The notes below the pieces were generated by a model. That model made no database searches and had not been told where the DNA came from. It saw nothing but the letters and a program-made list of their open reading frames with translations. This document shows, one piece after another, positions 55,982-64,000 of a DNA stretch of 64,000 nucleotides. Source of the DNA: Beroe ovata (lineage: Eukaryota > Ctenophora > Nuda > Beroida > Beroidae). Where the stretch lies: NCBI GenBank assembly GCA_946803715.1, contig CAMPET010000004.1:43480-107479 (forward strand), read 5' to 3'. The translations under genes were made by a program, and so were the position numbers. The first letter of the stretch is position 1, and every line of letters begins with the position of its first letter.

Positions 55982-57394
55982 ATGGAATTCGTTCCATCTC
56001 CGACCATACTGTTGATACAGAAGTTGCCCTCCGAGCTTACCAACGAAGAAATAACAGATTTGTTGAAGTATTTTGGAGCGATATCTGTCAGTGTTATGAG
56101 TTCGAAAGGTCAAATGAAAGGATCAGCCTTTGCCGAGTTTTCCAGTCGTGATGAAGCCAGTATGGTCATGAAGAAGCTTCATCAGGCGCCTCTCTTTGGA
56201 TCGAGACTCGTTGTACAGTTTTCAGATAAAAATTTTATGCCTGTAGATCCAACGGAAGCAGCTATTCTTCCTGAACCACCAAAGGCAACTTCCTCTGAAA
56301 ATACAGCATTAGGGCCTGATCATAGCAAAGTATCTGAATCTAATAATCCTGATCCCTCTTTACATTATCTTTACCCGCCGCCAACCCAGAATACCCTAAG
56401 TAACATATCCCATGCCCTTGTTGCAGTTCCGCAGTTCTACATACAAGTTTTACATTTGATGAACAAAATGAATTTACCTCCTCCCTTTTCTCAATCATCG
56501 GAAAAGTCGATATTCGAATGCCCCGAGTCGATGATAAACCCACCTCTTCCGTCTTCTTCGGAATCAGAAATGGAGTCAGATCACGAATCCACAGAACAAT
56601 TGGACAAGGATTTGATAGAAAAAGAAATTCTTGCTGAGAAACGCATTGCCACGCAAGCATTCATCGATTGCAAGACCAGTGAACCTGATAGAAAACGCAA
56701 GAAACCTGATCTCGATATTGATGGTCCATCTGCTGGTGGAGTTCCCCCTACTGCTGGGACAGATAATAATGATGATATACCCACGAGTAGTTCTGCAGTC
56801 AGAGATGAGGCAATCGAATGTAATACAGATGTTCAACCCACTCCACGTCTGCCTTTAGACATATCGAGCATTCCATTGCCTCCACCCTCGTGTTCACCAC
56901 AGCTTGAATCCAGAGTAGTCTCTACCAGTCCCACCCAGATCGAGTCCCCAAAGACGCCCATAGAATCATATGAGACTAAAGATATAGATAACTCAGATGA
57001 CAAAGTACTTTCAGCATCATTTGAACAGTTGAGATCATCCATCCGTTCAAAATGCTTATCCCAGGAAAAATTGAGTGATTTGAGCGTGTTTAAGAACTAT
57101 TCGAAAGGTGAACCATCTTGCAAGTTGTATCTGAAAAACCTCAACCACAAGTTGGTCCAAGAAAAAGATTTGATGGACATATTTAGCCCATATTTTGAAT
57201 TCTATCAGAATGATGATGTCAACCAGCGCACAGTGGATAAAATTGAGATAAAATTGATGGTCAGAGGACAGATGAAAGGACAGGCGTTTGTGACGTTGCC
57301 TAGTTTGGAAGCTGCATCCACCGCATTGTCAGACTTGCATGGTTATCTTCTGTATGATAAGCCCATGGCTATCATGTTTGCAAAGTCGAAGTAA
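55982..57394 (+). CDS. RNPC3: U11/U12 snRNP 65K protein RNPC3, intronless
   Basis: 470 residues (human 517). N-terminal RRM: ILLIQKLPSELTNEEITDLL (human LLVRHLPAELTAEEKEDLL), MKGSAFAEF and LHQAPLFGSRLVVQF. A long disordered Ser/Pro and acidic middle with RKRKKPD precedes the C-terminal RRM: CKLYLKNLNHKLVQEKDLMD, MVRGQMKGQAFVTLPS and YDKPMAIMFA. In the family the C-terminal RRM binds U12 snRNA and the N-terminal region binds the U11-59K protein, bridging the minor spliceosome. Its presence implies the organism keeps U12-type splicing. An ATG at 55975 in another frame lies directly after the acceptor ggcttttag; the coding ATG is seven bases further on. Confidence 0.95.
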   Translation: MEFVPSPTILLIQKLPSELTNEEITDLLKYFGAISVSVMSSKGQMKGSAFAEFSSRDEASMVMKKLHQAPLFGSRLVVQFSDKNFMPVDPTEAAILPEPPKATSSENTALGPDHSKVSESNNPDPSLHYLYPPPTQNTLSNISHALVAVPQFYIQVLHLMNKMNLPPPFSQSSEKSIFECPESMINPPLPSSSESEMESDHESTEQLDKDLIEKEILAEKRIATQAFIDCKTSEPDRKRKKPDLDIDGPSAGGVPPTAGTDNNDDIPTSSSAVRDEAIECNTDVQPTPRLPLDISSIPLPPPSCSPQLESRVVSTSPTQIESPKTPIESYETKDIDNSDDKVLSASFEQLRSSIRSKCLSQEKLSDLSVFKNYSKGEPSCKLYLKNLNHKLVQEKDLMDIFSPYFEFYQNDDVNQRTVDKIEIKLMVRGQMKGQAFVTLPSLEAASTALSDLHGYLLYDKPMAIMFAKSK

Positions 57395-57773
57395 TTTGCA
57401 CTGAATATTATATGCTGCGCTATCATAATATTATGTCGTTTGGAAAAGTTGGTTATTATTGCATAGTTATGCATTTTTGTGATCGGCAAATGGAAATACT
57501 ACCAGCTGCGAGATGCTTTTTAGATTTTATATTTAATTTCATAGCAATTTCATCCATCCCGCAAGTTTTACACAGTGGTCGTGTTCATTTCTTGATAAGT
57601 GTGACACGAATTCATTTTATATGCATTTCGATTTATTTGATATATTCTATTCTCATTCAAAGTTCCCGATTTCTTGTCTAAGTTTGAATTTCAGCGCTTC
57701 TAATCATCTACGCTTCCAATCATCTACCAATTTCAAATTTTTCTTATTACAAAAAAACACTGCAAGGTATAGC

Positions 57774-60700
57774 ATGTTGACTCATGGACGGAGTGAAAGG
57801 AATGTAGAAATAACCAGAACACAATACGGTAAGCTATTTCTCAATTCTCAATACTCATCTGTTTTTTGAGGAACATGGGTGCTGCATGGGTGTTATACAT
57901 CAACCCCCAGGTTTTGGTATAACAATATGCGGAGGTGCTGATTCACCACACAAGGAAGGAGACAGTGGTATTTTCGTGACTGAGGTTTCCCGTGATGATA
58001 TTGACCTCTGTGTCGGAGACAGGATCCTAGAGGTGAGGTGGGGTTTTAGGATGAGGATATTTTGTTAGGGTCCGGAAATTGAGCCAGGACTATAAACATT
58101 TTAGTGTTATGAGGGCCCCAATCGAGGGTCGTCTCAGTTTCAGTTATTCCTTTATTCGATAGATTCCGTGACTTTGGAGGATACGTTTTCAAACACAAGG
58201 AATTGTTGTCCGACCATCTACCTGAACTATTAGAAAAGCCTACTGGCGTCCTTGTTGAGGGATGCAGTGTAGTTCAATGAGGTCTTAACTGAGGGCTACC
58301 TTGCTGAAACCACAACATATCCGTGTGTGTGTCAAAGCAATACGCACCAATTTTTGGAACACTCTTTTGAGAGTGCACGACACGTCGCAAAGCTATTACT
58401 ACTAACTGTTCTATCTACAACATTATAAGATTATAGTACATGAGCTCCTTTCGAACACAAACACAACACAAACACGAACACACACACGTTGAAGGTTAAA
58501 CGCGTGCGTTTCAGGCGAATAACGTATCACTACGTGATGTGTCACATGATGAAGCTATCAGCGCAATGAAGAGCTCTCCAAAAGTGCTCCACTTGGTTGT
58601 GGAACCAGCACAGCACGACTTCAATGTAAGTAGTGAAAACTGAAAGTGTGACAGTGACTGGAATTCAAATGAAAGGTCTCTCTATAAAATTTCTTGCATG
58701 CACCAGCTGATACCACAGTGCAGCTTCATGCCTTAACTTCTTATCACCGCGGCGTTGAGTATTCAATGTATAATGTCCTGTATAGAGTACATTTCTAATT
58801 TCTGTACACTGTACATTGTACAATTTCAGTGACACGTAGTACACCGTACAGTATTTTACTGCATATGTCAAACATAATTATTTGCTACACTTTGTCACAT
58901 ATCACATATCACTCATATTACCGGCAAATAAAATATATGCACAGCTATCCTCACACACACAGTACACACACACACACACACACACAGTACACACACAGTA
59001 CACACTACACACAGTACACACACAGATCTGCATAGTCCGTGATAAATTCAGGTGAATTGACAGTACTTACTCCGTGCTAATTTGTAGCCTTAGCGCGCAC
59101 GATCGAAGGCGTATAGGTTAGTAGGTTGGGCAAATGGGCACTCATCTAGTGTTATGTACTGTATAATTGTAGTGTACAATAATTACGCGTGTATTCAGCT
59201 TTATGCTTATATGGTGTTGTAATTATAGATGTCTATTTTCTCGGATTGCAGCTCTAAAGGTGTGTTTGTGTGGGTGCGTGTGTGTTTGTGTTTGTGTGTG
59301 TGTCTGTGTGTCTCTGTGTGTGTGTGTGTGTNTGTGTGTGTGTGTGTGTGGGTGCGTCTGTTCATGATGGAGCAATCATATTCCTTAAATCCAGTCATGC
59401 GATTTATCATACACACAGAGTCACTTATAGTTCGTAGTATAGTATACTTGTGAGTGTGAGTGTTTGACATGGTATTGCGAGAAGACGACCAATGACCATG
59501 CTGACGGTATTTCTAATCGACCATACCATATATCGGAGTTCATGTTCCGTGTAGTGGACCTCTTTCGATGGGACAGTTGTTCTCTTTTAGTGAATGATAG
59601 ACAAACCGCTTTATTTCGTTGTCAAACTTGATTGTATTATCACTGATAGTAAGTCGTCAAAACCAATAATAAGTCTACTATTAGTCTACTATTAGTGTTC
59701 TTGCGTAGTATAACAAAGTATCGGTATTAAGGAATCACATAATATGCTCAAAGGAGTTGTACCTATATTATAATGCACGATAAAATGCTGACGAATTAAT
59801 GAAATTTGGTGCTGCACGCATAATAAATCATAGTTTAAACATTATAGGATAGATGTGCTTATTATGTGTGTTATTTATGTGTGTTATTTATGTGTGTTAT
59901 TTATGCTAGTCTGGTGGGTCGAAATGTCATCTGCTGCATGTACAATGTACAATGTACATTGTAGATTATGTACAATGCACATTGCATATAATGAACAATG
60001 CATATTATAAATTTTTCAAGCAGCACATAATCTACAATGCAGCTGCTCTATAATCATAATCCACAGTCGTCATCAGAAGATCTGTTCCTGATAGGAAACC
60101 ACGAAAACATGGGCAGGGATCACGCTGTAAGTCGACTATCACTTGATATCTAGGTAGCAATCACTTGGTAACGATCACTTGGTAACAACTTGGTAACGAT
60201 CACTTGGTATACACTTTGCAACAACTTGGTAACAGCTTCTCAACATCACTTATTATGCTTAATTTCAGCCAATCGTAGAAAGTATCACGGAAGTTGACTT
60301 TGGGGTGAGTTTGCGTCTAGCTTTCTCACTCGCAGTGTAATCACTATTTGAGATGGTTTACTATAAAAGTGATTCAACCACTATTATTGTAAATTTATCG
60401 GTCTCTTTGACGGTTTGATATCTGCAGACCAGAGAAGACAAAAGTACTGTACGAGAGTTTGAAGAGCAAATAATGGTAAGTTAGTAGCTAGTGATACTGA
60501 GGCATCTGTTCCATCTTTGATCTTTGATGACTGGGAGCGGGACTCATGAAATTCACACTGGGATAAGTCTCGATGCTTTATGGAACGCGCGAATTCAGAT
60601 GACAGTTTGAAGTGGAAAGGACCCTAAGTTTTGGAAATTGCGCGCGAATTTAGCGTGCGCGCCAGCCCGCGCGCGTGATCGAATAATGGTTTATATGTCA

Positions 60701-61230
60701 GAGACGCTATGAAGACAATGAAAAAACGCAATGCACTTCACATGACCATTCCGGGAAGGGCATCAGAGAGTGACAACATGTCATCTCGATTTGCTTCAAA
60801 TACCGGTCAATTTGGGGAATATATCTACGACTTTCCATGAACTCACGGGAAAAAACTTGCGATCTTTCTGGGCATACTTGCGATATTTCTTGACATACAG
60901 ATTACGGACCAATAACTTGGCCACGTGAAGTGCTATCGGATCGATCGTATGTCAAAGGAGAGAAAGGGACATGAAAAGTTCCCTCGTCCACCACGATATA
61001 TGCATGATAATGGTGTATTGCCCCTAGAATAATGGTGTATTGCCCCTACATGGGATAAATATTCCTTGTAGCGTCTTACTGACAATCAGTTTCACTTTAC
61101 TTTTCGCTACTTGTCTTGTGTTTTGATGCAGAAGTCAATCACTACTTCACTAGGTAGTAAGTTGACCTACTGCATGAATCATCTTCAGAATCATGTATCG
61201 TACAGACCACTCTGTCACAGAAGTCGATAG
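57774..61230 (+). CDS. small single-PDZ-domain protein, 7 exons
   Basis: Exons 57774-57828, 57911-58032, 58515-58625, 60067-60126, 60269-60304, 60428-60475 and 61132-61230 join in frame to about 176 residues. The PDZ domain covers residues about 15-90: GFGITICGG (carboxylate-binding loop), SGIFVTEVS, VGDRILEANNVSL, HDEAISAMKSS and LHLVVEP. The tail exons encode SSSEDLFLIGNHEN, an acidic segment and EFEEQIM. There is no membrane segment. It is probably a cytoplasmic adaptor; I do not recognise the orthologue. Three successive exons are only 60, 36 and 48 bases and keep phase 0. The final exon might instead splice on at a gtagta near 61154. The stop codon overlaps an inverted repeat. Confidence 0.68.
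58945..59030. repeat. CA microsatellite with GTACAC variants
   Basis: CA runs are broken by repeated agtacacac units, within intron 3 of the PDZ gene. Confidence 0.9.
59262..59352. repeat. TG microsatellite with one ambiguous base
   Basis: A TG/TTTG-rich run with an N at 59332, in the same intron of the PDZ gene. Confidence 0.9.
59865..60010. repeat. short tandem repeats (tatgtgtgttat; tgtacaatg)
   Basis: Three copies of atgtgtgttattt are followed by several gtacaatg/acattg units able to pair with each other, in intron 3 of the PDZ gene. Confidence 0.8.
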
Positions 61231-61291
61231 CCTGATCACATTATCAATGTATCAATATGTGATTTTATCTATCAACTTCTGTGACAGAGTG
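61208..61291. repeat. inverted repeat, 23-bp arms
   Basis: cactctgtcacagaagt plus cgatag (208-230) pairs with 269-291 at 22 of 23 positions, with a 38-base loop. It begins in the last codons of the PDZ gene. Confidence 0.85.
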
Positions 61292-61428
61292 TTCGATTCG
61301 TATCCATTGTCATGTAGGACGTAGGTATCTCATCAACGTTTCCATTACTTTTGTTCGTCGTTCCGTGTGTGTGAAAGAGGGATCTCTTGGTAACTTTGAT
61401 GAGAAATAGGACGAGTTTTGTAACGAAC

Positions 61429-61486
61429 ATTTTACTGTAGCAATAAAACAAGAGGTCAGCGCTTCGTTTTATTGCTACAGTAAAAT
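61429..61486. repeat. perfect 21-bp inverted repeat, 16-base loop
   Basis: The left arm ending ctgtagcaataaaac (429-449) is the exact reverse complement of 466-486 (gttttattgctacag...). A hairpin RNA or cruciform is possible. Confidence 0.9.
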
Positions 61487-62387
61487 TGTGCCGCATGCCG
61501 CTCAACTTTTGCGGCCTAGTTATAGATTATGGAGTATGGATGAGGAATATTCCTGCATGAATTTGGGGTAGTGAAATCGAACACCGGGCTCGATTTACTG
61601 ATAAGAACCGAGGTGCATCTAATTCAAGTTTTATCATGCCAAAACGTGACGAGCAGTCGATTTAAAATGCCCTGATAAGACCTGCATTTTATAAGTAAGA
61701 CTTATCATGTTACAGTTCGCTGTCGGTTATCTGAAATTCTTTGAATCTCTCTCATTTCTCTTCTTTCCATACTCGTTTCTGTGTGTCGGTCAAGAGGCCC
61801 CAATACTCTTTAGTTATTTCCAAATTTACTCATTCGTAGAACGACACAATAAACTCAATGCACATATTCTGTTGGTGTAAAGTGTAACCCACAACGAACT
61901 TCGTTCTTATTCTGCATATTTAGAGGCTACATTCTCACCTTCCTACTTATAATATTGTTTCTATGTATAATTGAGATCGAATTTCATATTATAACGGAGA
62001 CCCTGACCAAGATAGAATATTGAAGAGGTATTTGGTCGCACAATTTTTGTTTTCTATCAAAGTAGGAAGTAAAATGGTATGTTATTACAGTGCCCCCTTC
62101 ATACAGCTGCCTCTGTATTCCAAATGAAAATCTTGCCACACCGCAGCAAAATGCCGTGTATTTCTCTTCTTAAGAACTAGAAACCGTTTGGAAATTCAGT
62201 GTTGAGTACCTCGTTAATCGGGAAGAACGTGTACCTGTAATCTGGTATTCTCTGATTGTAGTTCCTTCAACACCTTTTCCGCGAGTATGTTTCATTTTCC
62301 TTTTCACAGTGGGCGTCCACGAAAAAAATCGTGTTCATTGTTTTCAGTACAAGTTTATTTATCCTAACACACCCATTCTGTTTGAAG
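61487..62387. other. spacer before cysteine-rich membrane gene
   Basis: AT-rich, with no credible frame. A pyrimidine-rich acceptor (cattgttttcag, ending 62347) lies 40 bases before the next start codon. Confidence 0.5.
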
Positions 62388-63683
62388 ATGACAGGGGTTT
62401 GGTCTTCGGTCGTAGTCATGGCGCTCTTCATTGGTTGCAGTAGTGCTGTAAGTGACTGCTACAATACAAAATGCTGGGGTGACAAGGATTTCAACACAAC
62501 TGCGATTGACTGTGACCAGAGTACTAACGTGTGTGGTAGGAATGAAACTGGGTATCCGTCCTGCGATGATGCCCCCTCTGGTGGTGATGGAACTAATTGC
62601 ACTCACACCAGCCCACTGGACTTTTACTGTAGCAGCAATGCAACCACAGGAGCTGCTGTGTGCGAATACACACCAGAGCACAGCTGTTACAGTCAACGAT
62701 GTTATGGAACTGGGGAGAATGCTACATTCATAACCTGTGATGGAGCTACATCAAGATGTAGTGTTGATGATACTGGAGCCCCGGTTTGCTCTAATGATGC
62801 CAGGGGTTCTGGTGTAGATTGTGATGCTTCTAAAGCATTCTACTGTGACTACAGTGATGCTTCTCTAACCAAGCCAACCTGTGTATATCCTGAGGCGCAT
62901 GATTGCTTCAACACAAAGTGTGGGGACCCATCTCAACCAGATACCCTCATAGATTGCCCTCAAAGTGAGGGACATTGCGCTGTTAACACCACCGATGGAA
63001 GTATATTCTGTGATAAGAGCAATTCAACTCTGACTGGAGCTGGAATCGACTGTCCTCACACCAGCCCACTGGATTTCTACTGTGGCAGCAACACAACCAC
63101 AGGAGATGCTGTGTGCAATTACACACCAGAACACAGCTGTTACAGTCTTAGATGTTATGGAACTGGGGAGAATGCAACATTCATAACCTGTGATGGAGCT
63201 TCATCAAGATGTAGTGTTGATGATACTGGAGCCCCAGTTTGCTCTGACGGTGCCAGGGGTTCTGGTGTAGATTGTAACACAACAAAGACGTTCTACTGTG
63301 GCTATGAAGAACCAAGTCTCACGAAGCCAACGTGCAAGTACTCCGAACCTTACAGTTGTTTCAACACAAAGTGTGGAGATCTCTCACAGCCCGATAGCCT
63401 GATCGATTGTCCACAGAGTAAAGGTCACTGTGGTGTCAATGTGACCACCGGAGCCCCTATCTGTGTGTCAAGCAACTCTACAACTGGGGATGGTGTTTTC
63501 TGCCAAGGCAAATATACCTGCAATGATAACTCCAAGACTGGAGTTGCATCTTGCCACACCAAGTCATCACTTCTACCGTTGTGGGTTGTTCTGGGTGCGG
63601 TTGGCTTGATAGTCCTGGTTGTGATAATCATCGTGGTGGTCAAGAACAGGAATAAAGCTGCTGACCAAACTCCTCTTCTCTAA
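62388..63683 (+). CDS. cysteine-rich type I membrane protein with five internal repeats
   Basis: 431 residues, intronless. A signal peptide (MALFIGCSSA at its end) is followed by five repeats of about 70-75 residues. Each starts CYNTKC, CYSQRC, CFNTKC, CYSLRC or CFNTKC, then has a CDGATSRCSVDDTGAPVC-like middle and an FYC ... C end. Repeats 2 and 4 are nearly identical, as are parts of 1 and 3, and 3 and 5. This indicates a recent duplication of a two-repeat block. Many NxT/NxS sites suggest heavy N-glycosylation. A transmembrane helix (LWVVLGAVGLIVLVVIIIVV) and a short tail ending TPLL close it. I do not recognise the family; a cell-surface or secretory-granule role is inference. The open frame extends upstream without ATG. 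Confidence 0.85.
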   Translation: MTGVWSSVVVMALFIGCSSAVSDCYNTKCWGDKDFNTTAIDCDQSTNVCGRNETGYPSCDDAPSGGDGTNCTHTSPLDFYCSSNATTGAAVCEYTPEHSCYSQRCYGTGENATFITCDGATSRCSVDDTGAPVCSNDARGSGVDCDASKAFYCDYSDASLTKPTCVYPEAHDCFNTKCGDPSQPDTLIDCPQSEGHCAVNTTDGSIFCDKSNSTLTGAGIDCPHTSPLDFYCGSNTTTGDAVCNYTPEHSCYSLRCYGTGENATFITCDGASSRCSVDDTGAPVCSDGARGSGVDCNTTKTFYCGYEEPSLTKPTCKYSEPYSCFNTKCGDLSQPDSLIDCPQSKGHCGVNVTTGAPICVSSNSTTGDGVFCQGKYTCNDNSKTGVASCHTKSSLLPLWVVLGAVGLIVLVVIIIVVVKNRNKAADQTPLL

Positions 63684-64000
63684 TACTCGCACAAGCTTCT
63701 CCTTCGAATTACAGATCTTTGGAGAGGCTATCGAGATCCATTGGCTGGACTCCATGACTGCCCAATACTTCTTATCATTCTGGATAATGGTTTACACAAT
63801 TATTTTATCAGCATGTGAATGTACTCTTGTATTAAGATGTTTTCCTATCAAATTTTTTCGAAACTTTGAAACTTGCCAATGTGGATTGATTCATATTACT
63901 ATTAGCTTGTTATAGTTATACAAATTGTAACAGTCGTTTTCTTTCTGAAAACACCCTCCAAAATACCTGCTTTGAATTTTGATAGAGCTTCTTACTATTT
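63684..64000. other. 3' flank of the cysteine-rich gene
   Basis: AT-rich 3'UTR-like sequence; no further gene seen to the window end. Confidence 0.5.

Overview
The window is animal (metazoan) nuclear DNA. Genes are split by GT-AG introns, usually about 50 to 900 bases long, and CA/TG microsatellites carry assembly gaps. Recognisable products are DNA polymerase alpha, HELLS, the APC/C scaffold ANAPC1, RNA polymerase II subunit RPB11, a PCGF polycomb protein, POLG2 and the U11/U12 protein RNPC3. The sequences diverge from vertebrate ones. Compactness, nested genes and possible spliced-leader processing suggest an early-branching animal such as a ctenophore, but this is inference.

Layout. 0-4.3 kb: the edge of a possible leftward gene, an unrecognised 7-exon gene and a small VGKL-repeat gene, both rightward. 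5.5-11.9 kb: a leftward block in the order POLG2, a ten-finger C2H2 protein, PCGF. 12-14 kb: GCG-rich repeat. 14.1-27.9 kb: a rightward block of DDX5/17-like helicase, a chromodomain and zinc-finger protein, a macrodomain gene with a membrane-protein gene nested in its first intron, a KIAA0513-like gene and an hnRNP H-like gene. 28.7-52.7 kb: a leftward block of ANAPC1 (an EF-hand calflagin-like gene lies antisense in one intron), HELLS and POLA1, with a repeat-rich spacer at 38.9-41.5 kb. 53.6-63.7 kb: a rightward block of POLR2J, FGGY kinase, RNPC3, a PDZ gene and a cysteine-rich membrane protein.

The most interesting signal is genome-organisational. Many start codons lie 0-15 bases after a 3' splice-acceptor sequence, although no donor or 5' exon is evident. 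Several of these coding regions are intronless and follow a same-strand gene by only 136-500 bases. The best case is POLR2J-FGGY-RNPC3, where FGGY begins directly at the acceptor. This pattern is what spliced-leader trans-splicing of polycistronic transcripts would produce, although ordinary 5'UTR introns are the alternative. No SL RNA gene was seen here.

Functional themes are replication and chromatin (POLA1, HELLS, PCGF, the chromodomain protein), the cell cycle (ANAPC1), transcription and RNA processing (RPB11, DDX5-like, hnRNP H-like, RNPC3), mitochondrial DNA replication (POLG2), and surface proteins. Exon borders were placed by reading splice sites with matching phases and by remembered family similarity. 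No transcript evidence or database search was available.
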